From: an uncultured Bacteroides sp.
Lineage (GTDB): Bacteria > Bacteroidota > Bacteroidia > Bacteroidales > Bacteroidaceae
Assembly: GCF_963678425.1 (NCBI RefSeq)
Contig: NZ_OY782855.1
Span: 620,001 to 684,000, forward strand
Length of the DNA stretch: 64,000 nt
Direction of reading: 5' to 3'
The translations under genes and the position numbers were made by a program. Of this stretch, positions 54,122 through 63,383 are shown in pieces. Numbering within the stretch: the stretch's first letter is position 1; the number at the start of each line of letters is the position of its first letter. The notes beneath the pieces are model-generated. The model was not told where the DNA came from. It searched no databases and saw only the letters and a list, made by a program, of their open reading frames with translations.

Positions 54122-54528
54122 CTCTGTGCCTCCCATTCTCTTCGTTTAACTAATCCATCTAACCTTTTACCATCTGCATAAACCCATCTTCTGAACTCAT
54201 TCGGGATAGATTCATCATTTACGTTTACTAATGTTTTTCTGATAAGGGTAGAATTTCGCCACCCCTTACAGTTATAGGCAAAGTCTACCAGTGCATCAAA
54301 TCTTCCTTGTGTAAGTGCTATATCTAAGCTATTCACCTGTTTCTCAAATTCAAGCAAATCACCTTTTAAAAGAGTAATAGCTTGCGCATAAGTAATTGTT
54401 TGCCCGGGCTTAACTCCCTGTGTATGACCAATACCTATAGTCCACTTACCCGCTGGGCATTTGTAGGAGGTTAATTTAACCCCCTCAAATTCCATTAGTT
54501 TGTTTATTAGAATATCACTTGCTTTCAT
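54106..54528 (-). CDS. phage endolysin, GH24 lysozyme
   Basis: 140 residues, T4-lysozyme-like muramidase that cuts peptidoglycan. The catalytic pattern is Glu15 - 8 residues - Cys24 - 5 residues - Thr30 (FEGVKLTSYKC, then KWTIGIGHT). The usual Asp is Cys, a variant known in GH24 phage lysozymes. There is no signal peptide or signal-anchor, so release depends on a holin. It overlaps the holin-like gene by 14 bases. Confidence 0.93.
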   Translation of the reverse strand: MKASDILINKLMEFEGVKLTSYKCPAGKWTIGIGHTQGVKPGQTITYAQAITLLKGDLLEFEKQVNSLDIALTQGRFDALVDFAYNCKGWRNSTLIRKTLVNVNDESIPNEFRRWVYADGKRLDGLVKRREWEAQRWEEK

Positions 54529-54985
54529 CTTGTTTTGTCGTTAGAATGTTAAATACCTGCTGTGCTTTATCCTGTCCCAGAACTGAGACTAGTTGCTGCA
54601 TCATTCCTAAAGGATCAGCCGGAGTTTCTTCTTTGCTCCTACCTTTCGCCATATTCTCCCTAACTGAATAAAGCTCAATTGCCGTCTCTGCGATTGCGCA
54701 AACAATACAAAGGATCGGAATATCAATAAAGAAGCTAAGACACGAGTCTATGAGCATCATTAAGACGAAGTAAATCATATAATCCTTATCCTTCTTAATT
54801 GTCTCCCTCAGCCCGAAAGAGGTTGTTTTGAACTGTCCTAGTCTCTTGCTTGCATTGATACCAGTCTTTAGATCGAAAAGACTAGCAATATTGGGTATTA
54901 AGGCCATCAAACCGACAACTAAGAACCACATTGCAATTCCGTGTGTGTCATTGTGAAAAATGTAATTGATAAATAGTAATTTCAT
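54515..54985 (-). CDS. phage holin-like membrane protein
   Basis: 156 residues with hydrophobic helices at about 15-38, 68-85 and 88-105, then a charged C-terminal tail (RENMAKGRSKEETP). The layout and position directly before the endolysin fit the phage holin family common in Bacteroidetes prophages. Holin function is inferred; there is no unique motif. Confidence 0.75.
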   Translation of the reverse strand: MKLLFINYIFHNDTHGIAMWFLVVGLMALIPNIASLFDLKTGINASKRLGQFKTTSFGLRETIKKDKDYMIYFVLMMLIDSCLSFFIDIPILCIVCAIAETAIELYSVRENMAKGRSKEETPADPLGMMQQLVSVLGQDKAQQVFNILTTKQDESK

Positions 54986-55008
54986 GCTTTATTTCTCCTT
55001 TCTTTTTA

Positions 55009-55425
55009 TTATTCAACAATCAATTCATGAAGAAAATCTAACTGTGCAAGATTCATAGACTCAGTTCCTTCGATAATTTTATCGAAGTCCTCTTCGCTGA
55101 TCTTCTTGATATCAATCTCCACTTCTTCGTCCAGAATCGGGTTAAGGATCTCAGCCCCTTCGGCATTGATCATGTTCTCCAGTTCAGCAAAACGGGCCTT
55201 TTCCTCTTCCGTTTTTTCCTCTTTCTGCATCAGTTCCTGAAACTCTTCTGTCAGCAGCTTTTCGCTAGCTTCTTTTCTTGCTTCAGCAATCTCTTTTGCC
55301 ACTTTCTTTGCCGCCATGAAATTACGAGTAATGGCTACTCTGCCGGTAGAGCTCATTTGTGCTACATTCACTACTGCTAATAATTCACCCATCAAATTGA
55401 CCATTCCTTTTTTAAAAGTTTCCAT
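55009..55425 (-). CDS. phage hypothetical protein, coiled coil
   Basis: 138 residues. The N-terminal 25 are mildly hydrophobic. About 40-90 is a strongly charged coiled coil (KEIAEARKEASEKLL, KEEKTEEEKARFAEL), and the C-terminus is acidic. No recognised domain. It lies between structural and lysis genes, 23 bases before the holin-like gene. Confidence 0.75.
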   Translation of the reverse strand: METFKKGMVNLMGELLAVVNVAQMSSTGRVAITRNFMAAKKVAKEIAEARKEASEKLLTEEFQELMQKEEKTEEEKARFAELENMINAEGAEILNPILDEEVEIDIKKISEEDFDKIIEGTESMNLAQLDFLHELIVE

Positions 55426-55432
55426 AATGTTT

Positions 55433-55726
55433 TTATTTTGTTGTTGTTAATAATATTGTTTCAATTCCAGCTACTGTATCAATTACAAGCTGTGATGCTT
55501 CACTCAAATATTCCTTGCTTGCCTGCATATTCAGAGAAGCATTATTCTCGTTATAACTGAAGTTACCCAGCCATACAGGAGGTTCTGACTTAGAGTAGAC
55601 AGAACCATTAAATTCAGTTACTTTCAGGCTGTCATTTACTGATACCAGACCTTCTATTTTCACGTTAGCAGCTTCCTCTTTTGCAGTGTACTGCGTTTTT
55701 TTGTTTGTTAAAGTTAAATTTGCCAT
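55433..55726 (-). CDS. phage hypothetical protein
   Basis: 97 residues from MANLTLTNKKTQYTAKEEAA; the longer frame from 55777 would overlap the upstream gene. Beta-rich, no Cys. Probably a small structural or accessory virion protein. No family recognised. Confidence 0.7.
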   Translation of the reverse strand: MANLTLTNKKTQYTAKEEAANVKIEGLVSVNDSLKVTEFNGSVYSKSEPPVWLGNFSYNENNASLNMQASKEYLSEASQLVIDTVAGIETILLTTTK

Positions 55727-55745
55727 TTGGTTATTATTAAATTTA

Positions 55746-56798
55746 TTATTCTGAATCATATACGTTTTCTGTAACATTTCCTAGTTCTGTAGAGGAAAGC
55801 AACATATATCCACCTCTTGTTGAGTAATTAGGAATAGCCCCGTTCATTGTTCCGCTATTCGTATAGGTTGAATTACCATTCACTGTTATAGTGCCTAGAG
55901 ATATTTGATTCTCATGTGCTTCTAGACTACTACCAATCGCCTTATCACCATATCTGCTTGTTAACACGCAATTTGTAAAAGTCTTAATTGATGAACTATT
56001 ATTAGTTATATTTATACTCCAATCTACCCCGGTAGTTTTTTTAGTTCCTACAATTATTATTGTATAAGACTTAGCAATGATTGTGATTGTCTGAATAGCG
56101 AAAGGAAGCGGAATGAACGTGTTAGTAACTTCAGCATCTGTAAGTGCGGCTTTCGTTACTTTTGCTAAGAAATAAGCTACATCGTAATTTCCCGGAGATA
56201 ATGAAGAAATTGGTATACTTACTGCCGAATTTCCAGCTGTTATATTGGTTGATGCACCTAGCCATTGAGCAGTATTTTGTCCAGCAGTTCCAATAAATGC
56301 AGCAAAGAAATAATCTTTCAAATTGCCTATGTCAGTCAAAGCTAATTCGTTATCACTCCCTAGCGATAAATTAATAGAAGCAGCAACTGAGGCGGATAAG
56401 TCTTGGTAATATGTTTCCGCTAAATTGGATTTAATAAACGGCACGCCTGCAAGGTGGTCATATCCCTCAAAATCTGCCAGTCGATACGGTGCCGCTAAAC
56501 CGCCGACCGGTACATTATAAGCCCATGATATACCAGTTCTAATAGCTGTGATCAACTCGAGAATAGTTGTATAGGATGGTATTGATAAACCACAATTTCC
56601 ATCTTGAGCTTTCCACCAATTACCCGTTAAATCGGGAAACAGCTGATTTAAAATAACAGGTTTTTTCTTACTCCATTTATTAATACCTGTATGAGTGCAT
56701 AGATCTTTTAGACCATTTTTGCTTGTTGCCAGACACCGCTGTACGTCGTACACGCTAACCGGAGCCGTAATTTTTTTTAATGCTGAATCGTATGCCAT
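55746..56798 (-). CDS. phage tail-tip/fibre-associated protein, unassigned
   Basis: 350 residues. The N-terminal 130 (VSVYDVQRCLATSKNGLKDL, NGNWWKAQDGNCGLSIPSY-like stretch) look like a conserved phage structural region. The C-terminal half is beta-rich and Thr/Ser/Asn-rich, as in receptor-binding tips. It follows the fibre genes, so an adhesin role is plausible. No C-type-lectin fold or reverse transcriptase is present, so I see no diversity-generating element. Confidence 0.65.
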   Translation of the reverse strand: MAYDSALKKITAPVSVYDVQRCLATSKNGLKDLCTHTGINKWSKKKPVILNQLFPDLTGNWWKAQDGNCGLSIPSYTTILELITAIRTGISWAYNVPVGGLAAPYRLADFEGYDHLAGVPFIKSNLAETYYQDLSASVAASINLSLGSDNELALTDIGNLKDYFFAAFIGTAGQNTAQWLGASTNITAGNSAVSIPISSLSPGNYDVAYFLAKVTKAALTDAEVTNTFIPLPFAIQTITIIAKSYTIIIVGTKKTTGVDWSINITNNSSSIKTFTNCVLTSRYGDKAIGSSLEAHENQISLGTITVNGNSTYTNSGTMNGAIPNYSTRGGYMLLSSTELGNVTENVYDSE

Positions 56799-56818
56799 AT
56801 TCTTTAATTATTAATTAG

Positions 56819-57787
56819 TTATGCTAATGCTGTTACTCCACCCATCGAAACAAATCCGTCCGCGGTTACCTTCGCTACCGCCACGCCCGATTTGCTGATC
56901 ACCAGTTCTCCGTTAACCTCTTCCATCTTCCAGGTACCTAGTATGTTCTTTGTCGATGTCAGGCCACCCACCAATGTTAGGTTGCCGGTTCCGTCCAGCG
57001 TGCCAGTCAGTGTCTCCCCGGCACCTGTTCGGCTGATAAACTGAATACCCGCACCGAACTTGTAGTAATCAAGTACCATCCGGTTACCATCAGAATAAAT
57101 TTTCCAAGTAATATCTGTGTTATTATTTAAGGATAATTTGTAACCGCCTCCCCCATATATAGCAACGTCGCATATAGCATATACTGAACTGCCAGAGGTT
57201 GCCTTTCTAAAGTTTACATTGCCAGTTACATCTAGCCCTGAACTAAGGGTTAATAAGTCTGAAAATCTACCCGTACCATTTACCTCTAATTTATAGCCAG
57301 GGTTTATTAATCCAATACCCACATTACCGCCACCTGGGTTTATCGCTAAGTTTTTCCATGTCACATTGGAATGTACTGAACCTATAAAACCAATATCGTT
57401 TGTTCCATCATAACCTAAATAAACTCTCTTAGACGGAGCAGTTTTATTGCCGGCAAAAATGGCTGCCGTCGGGTCTGTATAACAGTTTGAATCTGAAACT
57501 GCATGAAAAACTGCTGCTGGTGCAGTAGTCCCAACCCCCAAATTATTAATTGTTCCACTTGTAATCCCATACCCTGCCAAAGTGGTAGGCTTAGAAGTGA
57601 TATCTGCCCAATCAGGCAAAAGTTTAAATCGAACAACTTCGTTATTGTCGTTCTTAAAGAATATACTCTCAGTACCTTTATGTGTATTAAGGGCAATTTC
57701 TGCAGTACGAAGAAATGAAGCAGCCGGGAAGACAGGAATGCTCCCCGCTACTGCATTATTATATAGTTGTTCTAATCTCATCCTCAA
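56819..57787 (-). CDS. phage tail fibre protein 2
   Basis: 322 residues. N-terminal KPTTLAGYGITSGTINNLGVG resembles the fibre repeats of the next gene. The middle has VGIGLINPGYKLEVNGTGRFSD-type repeats common in Bacteroidetes fibres and surface proteins, and the C-terminus reads GTWKMEEVNGELVISKSGV. Likely trimeric and beta-structured. It starts 3 bases after the stop of fibre 1. Confidence 0.8.
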   Translation of the reverse strand: MRMRLEQLYNNAVAGSIPVFPAASFLRTAEIALNTHKGTESIFFKNDNNEVVRFKLLPDWADITSKPTTLAGYGITSGTINNLGVGTTAPAAVFHAVSDSNCYTDPTAAIFAGNKTAPSKRVYLGYDGTNDIGFIGSVHSNVTWKNLAINPGGGNVGIGLINPGYKLEVNGTGRFSDLLTLSSGLDVTGNVNFRKATSGSSVYAICDVAIYGGGGYKLSLNNNTDITWKIYSDGNRMVLDYYKFGAGIQFISRTGAGETLTGTLDGTGNLTLVGGLTSTKNILGTWKMEEVNGELVISKSGVAVAKVTADGFVSMGGVTALA

Positions 57788-57790
57788 ATA

Positions 57791-59761
57791 TTAATAAGTT
57801 CCACAAGAAATGACACCGGTCCACTCTGCAGTTCCCGCAGCACTATAAACCAATATCTGCCCGGTTGCGCCCCCCGATGGAATGTGTTTATTTCCGTCTG
57901 TTGTTGGGTGTACATAGTTATTCGCATTTGCTTCAACTCCATCCAGCTTGCTCTTATCTGCTGCAGACATAAAACCTGCAACCGCGCTTGTAGCCAATCC
58001 ATGAGCCGCACCGGTTGATCCAACGTGCGAAGATGCTGCACGCTGGTTAACATCAAACTGAAGCTTACCAATTGCCATCAAAATGGAGTCAGTTGCAACA
58101 ACTCCCGCAGAGGTTCCTATTGCATAACCAGTTAATAACTGTGCCGTGATATCGGAAGCAGAAATACCATACCCGGAAAGCGTATTGGGATTAGTTCCTG
58201 CGGTCACTCGACCCTTCGCATCAACGGTAACAGAGCGATATGTCCCAGCAGTAACACCGGTATTGGCCAACGTCAATGCGGCGGTCACATTTCCAGAGCC
58301 GTCAAAGGATGGACTAGTCCAGGTAGCATCCCCTGTAATACCGATTGTTCTTCCCGCGGCTAACTTTGTCGCTGTAGAAGCGTTTCCGCTCAAAGCTCCT
58401 GTGAAAGTTGTGGCGTAAATATTTGCAAACAATAAAGATGCACTACCTAGATTCAGGGTGTTAGTAACATTTGGAGTAATACTTCCAGTGATTGAGCCTC
58501 CTGCTAATCCAAGACGGTTATTCATCTGTCCCTGCAATTTTTGCATAGCGACAAGAATAGAATCAGCAGCTGCAATAGCTGTATTCGCTCCTACCGCATA
58601 CCCTGTAAGAAGTTGCGCAGTAATGTCTGTAGCAGAAATTCCATATCCTGAAAGCGTATTGGGATTAGAAGCTGCTGTAACATGTCCATTTTCATCTACT
58701 GTCACACTTCTATAAGTGCCAGCAGTGACCCCGGATGTTGGGTGAGAATAAGGAGCTACCCAACTTCTAACACCGGCAGTTGTTGAGGAAAGAATCATCC
58801 CGTTAGATGCCGGATTTCCAAGATTATTTTCGTAGGTAGCCCCCAGTTTTCCCTTAATGTAGTTGATATCAATATTGCCTAAAAAAGCTGTATTAATCGA
58901 ATAAGCGTTAACAGAATCGGTAAGCAGTGTTTGTAAGGCTTCATAGTCAATTCCCGTACCGCTTCCACCTCCTACAGTATTATCACCTAAAGTGGACATT
59001 CCACCATCTGCATAGGCATTTCCCTTAATGTGCAATGTCTTAACGCCACTTGTCGCATCCGTCGTTATTTCAAAGATATTGTCAAAAGTTGCTTTGTCCA
59101 GTTTGGCATTCCAGGCAGTTCTTTCCGCATCTGTAATAAATCGATGAGTAGAGTCTTCCAGTACCGAAACGGCTCCATCGGCAGCTATAGAAATCCTATT
59201 CCCGTTTTTGACAAGTCCAAGATTAGTGCCATTTGAAGTAGCTACTGAGATAATTCCACCCGACACATTTATATTAGAACCTATTCTAACAACTCCGAAA
59301 GCTGCAGCAGTTGCATAATCTGTAATGTTAACCTTATTGGCCATTAATCCGGCTAAGGTTGTGGTATTATCGGGAATACCACTTAAGAAGTTCGCAAGCT
59401 CCGTCCATCTATTTATAACAGAGTCTGCATTATTAGCCCCTGTAAGGAAGGTCAATAATGTATTTGAAAGCTCACTTAAGTTTCGATATCCTACTGTTGT
59501 CGGAAGTGCACCACCTTTCAATGAGTTATAAAGGTTGTCGATATAAGTCTGATCTTTGAAAGATCTTATTACATCTGCGCTATCCCGAATGAATATCGTA
59601 GGATCTGCTGCAAGATTGTTGATACAAAGCTCATAATAATTCAACCCTGTTAAGGGAGAGCCCGCTGTTGCATTGGTCGGAGCTTTTGCAATGAGTAAAT
59701 CCGCCCCTGTGCCTTTTGGTGAACTACTTCCGAAAAGTAGTATTGTTCTGTCTTTTGCCAT
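57791..59761 (-). CDS. phage tail fibre protein 1 with internal repeats
   Basis: 656 residues. The N-terminus (about 1-95) is probably the tail-attachment region. The shaft contains two clear repeats beginning GVTAGTYRSVTVD, each followed by NPNTLSGYGIS, DITAQLLTGYA and DSIL-A. These occur near 340 and 500, and the whole is Ser/Thr/Asn/Gly-rich. This repeat pattern is typical of long fibres that bind the host surface. It precedes fibre 2 with almost no gap. Confidence 0.87.
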   Translation of the reverse strand: MAKDRTILLFGSSSPKGTGADLLIAKAPTNATAGSPLTGLNYYELCINNLAADPTIFIRDSADVIRSFKDQTYIDNLYNSLKGGALPTTVGYRNLSELSNTLLTFLTGANNADSVINRWTELANFLSGIPDNTTTLAGLMANKVNITDYATAAAFGVVRIGSNINVSGGIISVATSNGTNLGLVKNGNRISIAADGAVSVLEDSTHRFITDAERTAWNAKLDKATFDNIFEITTDATSGVKTLHIKGNAYADGGMSTLGDNTVGGGSGTGIDYEALQTLLTDSVNAYSINTAFLGNIDINYIKGKLGATYENNLGNPASNGMILSSTTAGVRSWVAPYSHPTSGVTAGTYRSVTVDENGHVTAASNPNTLSGYGISATDITAQLLTGYAVGANTAIAAADSILVAMQKLQGQMNNRLGLAGGSITGSITPNVTNTLNLGSASLLFANIYATTFTGALSGNASTATKLAAGRTIGITGDATWTSPSFDGSGNVTAALTLANTGVTAGTYRSVTVDAKGRVTAGTNPNTLSGYGISASDITAQLLTGYAIGTSAGVVATDSILMAIGKLQFDVNQRAASSHVGSTGAAHGLATSAVAGFMSAADKSKLDGVEANANNYVHPTTDGNKHIPSGGATGQILVYSAAGTAEWTGVISCGTY

Positions 59762-59766
59762 AATAA

Positions 59767-61878
59767 TTAATAAGTTCCTGATTTATAATAAATAATCATA
59801 TCCATTAAAGCTTTACCTTGTCGAGCTGATAAAGCTTTATCATCACCTTCATAATCCAAACCATCATACAGATATTCCTTTATATCTATAAAGTATTTTA
59901 CTCCGATAAAATCATAATTTTCTATTCCATTCTTGAACTCAAATTTCGTATAGGTAGCATCTGAATCGGATTTAAGAACTACTTCCAGTCCAACATATCT
60001 AAACTCTTTAGTCACACGTGTCAGATATTGATCCTTTGTTTCTGTAATGTCTCCAGATGAATTTGTCAGTGCTCTTAGAAACTTATTGTTATTAATTATC
60101 CATTCCTTTGTTGGAGCAAACTTTTCATAGCCATTTTCAATAAGCCATTGAGCCAGAATTTCTTCTGTCAAACCTCCTCCACTACCAGTTTCAAGGGATG
60201 CACCGAGAGCGGAAATACCTTTTTCGGATACTATAGAAAAAGCTGTTCTTATGAACCATTTTGAAGTGTCTGTCTTGTCGGATGTTGCATCCTTTGATTT
60301 ATCCACCACCCACATGTTCCCCCATTGAGCGAGCCCATCAGCTATTGATTTTTGAGCACGTCCATAAGCATTTTGAATATCCTTGGACAAGTCTGAGAGT
60401 GCTTTAATTGCATCAACATTCTGATTTATGTTGGTTACTTCTTGCTTTAAGGATTCTGTTTTTCCTGTTTTAACTGCAACCCCAACCTTATAAATTACAG
60501 TATAAATATCATCAAGTCTTTTTTCAAAAGAAAGTACACGGGTAGGGATAATCTCTCCATCAAGAATGTAATTTACTTTTTGCCCGACATTAAGATCTGT
60601 TCCATTATTATAAAACTCTACAGGATTAGAAGTAAATTCATAAGTATTCCGGTTTGAAATACATTTGGATATATAATCATTTAAAGCCGTTTCAAGGCGT
60701 GTCTGGGCGCTTGTCTTATACTCCACGGGCATCTTTATGTTAAACAAGATAACCTTATCCCCATCTTTAGGGCAGAGAGTCAGATTCGGTATTATATACC
60801 CGGTGCTTTCATCAAAAAGAATTTCATATTCGTGTGTATCGGCATGGTAATTTAATCTATATTCTCTTTCTGCCAGTATGCCGTCTTGGAAATTAACAGA
60901 AAGATCAAGGCCTTCTATCAGATTATCTTTATCAAAAACGTACCCCGGAATCTTAAAATAATAGATTGGATAAGTATTATAAATAGGGTTCCCACTTCCG
61001 TCGGTTCCGACTTGTTTCGTATTATCGGTTTTAATATTAGCCCTTACATTCGAAATAGTAAGGTTTGAAGAAGGATATATTTCATCAAAAATTACCGTTT
61101 TAACTATAATCTCATCAGGACTTAAATGTTCTTTTATATCCTTATATCCATTTGGATATGTACTTTCTGGGAGTGTGAGCCTTTTATTTACCAAGCTACT
61201 AATAATCGTTCCTGGCGTTGAATCCTGAGTAATATTTCTAGTTGATCCAAAAGCGTAAAAACGAGTAGCATAAGTGTATTCCGTATCTACTTCGATAGAG
61301 GTAGGAGGATTTACATTTATACCGGTTTCTAAGGTTATAGAACTAGATGTTTCACATTTTGAAATATGTATAACAGTTCCTTCAACCCACCATTCAGTTT
61401 CCCATGCATTAGCAATATTATTTAGAGCCTCCAAAACGCTTGTAGATTGAAACTCTAACGTCTGACTTGCTGTAAGAGATGGGTCAAAAGAATAGGTATA
61501 TGTCTTACCCGTAAAATTAAAAATATTCGCTACTACCTCTTTTAAAAAATCGTCAGGTGTTGAAGTTAAAGACCAGTCAGCCTCTGGTGTTGTTTGTTTG
61601 GTATAAAATAAAGGAATACTTTTCCATTTTACCCATTCAGCGTATAATTTAAGCTCATAATAATATCCATCTGAATATTCTGGGATATAGTTTTCTAAAA
61701 CAAAAAACTTTCCTCGATTCCATTCTGCATAATCACCTATAACAAAATGAATAAGTAGATCGTGATTAAATGTAAGAAGAACATAATCTTCCTTCATAAG
61801 CTCTTTTTTGTGAACAGCCTTTTCAGAGACTGGTACCGAAAGCTTAATATTACCGGATATGTCTTTTATATCTATCAT
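59767..61878 (-). CDS. phage tail protein (tail-associated, Tal-like)
   Basis: 703 residues. The N-terminal half (about 1-430), with YYELKLYAEWVKWKSIPLF and WETEWWVEGTVIHISK, resembles the baseplate hub or prophage tail-protein family (gp53/Tal class). About 440-560 is helical with a coiled coil, and the C-terminus is variable. Likely forms the tail tip between tape measure and fibres. There is no visible peptidase motif. Confidence 0.8.
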   Translation of the reverse strand: MIDIKDISGNIKLSVPVSEKAVHKKELMKEDYVLLTFNHDLLIHFVIGDYAEWNRGKFFVLENYIPEYSDGYYYELKLYAEWVKWKSIPLFYTKQTTPEADWSLTSTPDDFLKEVVANIFNFTGKTYTYSFDPSLTASQTLEFQSTSVLEALNNIANAWETEWWVEGTVIHISKCETSSSITLETGINVNPPTSIEVDTEYTYATRFYAFGSTRNITQDSTPGTIISSLVNKRLTLPESTYPNGYKDIKEHLSPDEIIVKTVIFDEIYPSSNLTISNVRANIKTDNTKQVGTDGSGNPIYNTYPIYYFKIPGYVFDKDNLIEGLDLSVNFQDGILAEREYRLNYHADTHEYEILFDESTGYIIPNLTLCPKDGDKVILFNIKMPVEYKTSAQTRLETALNDYISKCISNRNTYEFTSNPVEFYNNGTDLNVGQKVNYILDGEIIPTRVLSFEKRLDDIYTVIYKVGVAVKTGKTESLKQEVTNINQNVDAIKALSDLSKDIQNAYGRAQKSIADGLAQWGNMWVVDKSKDATSDKTDTSKWFIRTAFSIVSEKGISALGASLETGSGGGLTEEILAQWLIENGYEKFAPTKEWIINNNKFLRALTNSSGDITETKDQYLTRVTKEFRYVGLEVVLKSDSDATYTKFEFKNGIENYDFIGVKYFIDIKEYLYDGLDYEGDDKALSARQGKALMDMIIYYKSGTY

Positions 61879-61933
61879 ATCCCAAAGGTCAATATAAACG
61901 AAAGAAAGCCCTAATAATTTGAGCTTTCAAACA

Positions 61934-61953
61934 CGACAATAAGTTTATTGTCG
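61934..61953 (-). terminator. hairpin downstream of distal tail gene
   Basis: CGACAATAA with TTATTGTCG, nearly no loop, 5 bases after the stop of the gene at 61958. No T run, so it may be an RNA-stability or processing element. Confidence 0.45.
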
Positions 61954-61957
61954 GCAA

Positions 61958-62377
61958 TTAAATATTTTCCCTATCCATTGGATTTGGTTCGTTAAATTTC
62001 AAAGTGAATTTTCCAAAGCAAAGTCCATAATTACCCATTTTTGTTGGTGAACTGTCGTAGGTCAAATGATATACTTTTCCAAGTGCCGGAACCTTCATCA
62101 AAATTAGACCTTTGTATAGCTCAGTCACAAAACTTTCATACCTTGATAAGTATTCAATTTGAGTGCTCCCCTCCAAGGTTATTGTCACCTGAACGTCTCT
62201 TTCATCTACCTTTGAATTGGTCGTTAAAACCTGTTTGCCATTCTCTAACCGGCTTTTATTCTCAATATATGCTTTCATGGGTGAAGGCGTAAGAAGAGCT
62301 TCCAAAAAGTCCTCTCCCATGTTTACTCCCCAAGTCTCCCATGCATCTTTGCCGTTAATAAATAAATCTCCTGTCAT
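61958..62377 (-). CDS. phage distal tail-like protein
   Basis: 139 residues, beginning FINGKDAWETWGVNMGEDFLEALLTP and ending LKFNEPNPMDRENI. Size, beta-rich character and position between the tape measure and the Tal-like protein fit a distal tail (Dit-like) component. The family name is uncertain. Confidence 0.72.
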   Translation of the reverse strand: MTGDLFINGKDAWETWGVNMGEDFLEALLTPSPMKAYIENKSRLENGKQVLTTNSKVDERDVQVTITLEGSTQIEYLSRYESFVTELYKGLILMKVPALGKVYHLTYDSSPTKMGNYGLCFGKFTLKFNEPNPMDRENI

Positions 62378-62392
62378 AGTTTTTAGAAGTAT

Positions 62393-63196
62393 CTAAGCTG
62401 ATCGTTTGTGCAAAATTCTATCTACAAAGTATATTTGTCCTTTCCCAGTAACTTTTGTTGTCGTCGTTACTAAGACAGAGCCATCCGGTTTAGTAATTGT
62501 AGTCTGTTTAATTTCAAACAAGCCTAATTCCATAGCCTTTTGAGTCGGTTGATTATAGTAGTGTCCTTTCTGGCATAGATAACCGTTTTCACGCATCCAA
62601 GAGAATAGTCTATTTTGGCCTATATTTACCCCGTTTTGCTGCAGAATCTTTGCCAATTCTGCTACCAGACAAGAACGCTGAGAAGTTGAAACAGCATCTG
62701 CAAAAAGCACTTTAGGAGCATCCTTATAGATTTTCTTTTCTGCTTCTAATCGTTTTTGTTTCTCTTCTTTTAAATTAGTAAGAAGTTGAATTGCAAAATC
62801 TGGGTTAGCAATCATTCTTTCAATTGTCATATCTGTTGCATACATCCCATTTTTACGAATAGATGGTAAGACTTCATTTGTTATCCACTTTTTAAATTGT
62901 TTCGCATTTGGCAAATTAGATCGAATAATAAGTGAATACACACCACTTTCGTTGATAATCAATAATTTAGCAGCTTTCATATGAGGGGGTAACGATTCGT
63001 TCACCCCTTGAAAATCAGATAGTTGACAATAGGATATATCTTCTTCATCTACATGATCTCGAATAGCTTTTTGTGGATTTTCGTAGCCAAGAATATTAGC
63101 TATATCAATTCCAGCGAACATAGGTTCATTACTTTTATTCATTGCAATTCTTACTTTTCCGAATTGCTCATTATTGAAAATTTGAATATTGTTCAT
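62393..63196 (-). CDS. phage antirepressor (BRO-N / KilAC type)
   Basis: 267 residues from MNNIQIFNNEQFGKVRI. The longer frame starting at 63310 overlaps a -7 element, so it is rejected. The BRO-N domain (about 1-115) has FAGIDIANILGYENPQKAI, NESGVYSLIIRS and AKQFKKWITNEVLPSIRKNG. The C-terminal KilAC/ANT domain (about 150-260) has RLFSWMRENGYL. Antirepressors inactivate phage repressors and are normally in early regions; here it sits inside the tail module with its own promoter. Confidence 0.9.
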   Translation of the reverse strand: MNNIQIFNNEQFGKVRIAMNKSNEPMFAGIDIANILGYENPQKAIRDHVDEEDISYCQLSDFQGVNESLPPHMKAAKLLIINESGVYSLIIRSNLPNAKQFKKWITNEVLPSIRKNGMYATDMTIERMIANPDFAIQLLTNLKEEKQKRLEAEKKIYKDAPKVLFADAVSTSQRSCLVAELAKILQQNGVNIGQNRLFSWMRENGYLCQKGHYYNQPTQKAMELGLFEIKQTTITKPDGSVLVTTTTKVTGKGQIYFVDRILHKRSA

Positions 63197-63307
63197 ACCC
63201 TTACATAGTTTTAAAAAATTGAACCCCACCAAAGGAAGCTCCTCACTTCTCCCAATGGCAGGGTTTATAATCTTCAGCTGTGAGGATAGCTGCTTGTTTT
63301 CTTTCTG

Positions 63308-63315
63308 CAAACTTA
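63308..63315 (-). promoter_or_regulatory. -7 promoter element for antirepressor cassette
   Basis: Reads TAAGTTTG on the minus strand, exact consensus, giving a leader of about 105 bases before ATG 63196. Confidence 0.5.
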
Positions 63316-63356
63316 TATTATACGCAAATGATTAAGTAATTTTTTAGCATCACAGC

Positions 63357-63380
63357 CACGACAATGAACTCAATGTCGTG
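63357..63380 (-). terminator. hairpin downstream of tape-measure gene
   Basis: ACGACA/TGTCGT stem with an inner TGA/TCA pair, 4 bases after the tape-measure stop. Its outer sequence CGACAAT...TGTCG resembles the hairpin at 61934-61953. Confidence 0.45.
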
Positions 63381-63383
63381 AAA

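Noticed and set aside
55746..59761. Diversity-generating retroelement in the tail-fibre region
   Set aside because: No reverse transcriptase, no template repeat and no C-type-lectin variable region seen. The repeats are ordinary fibre modules.
63197..63310. Longer antirepressor N-terminus
   Set aside because: The start at 63310 lies inside the -7 element, and the extra 38 residues do not resemble the BRO-N family.
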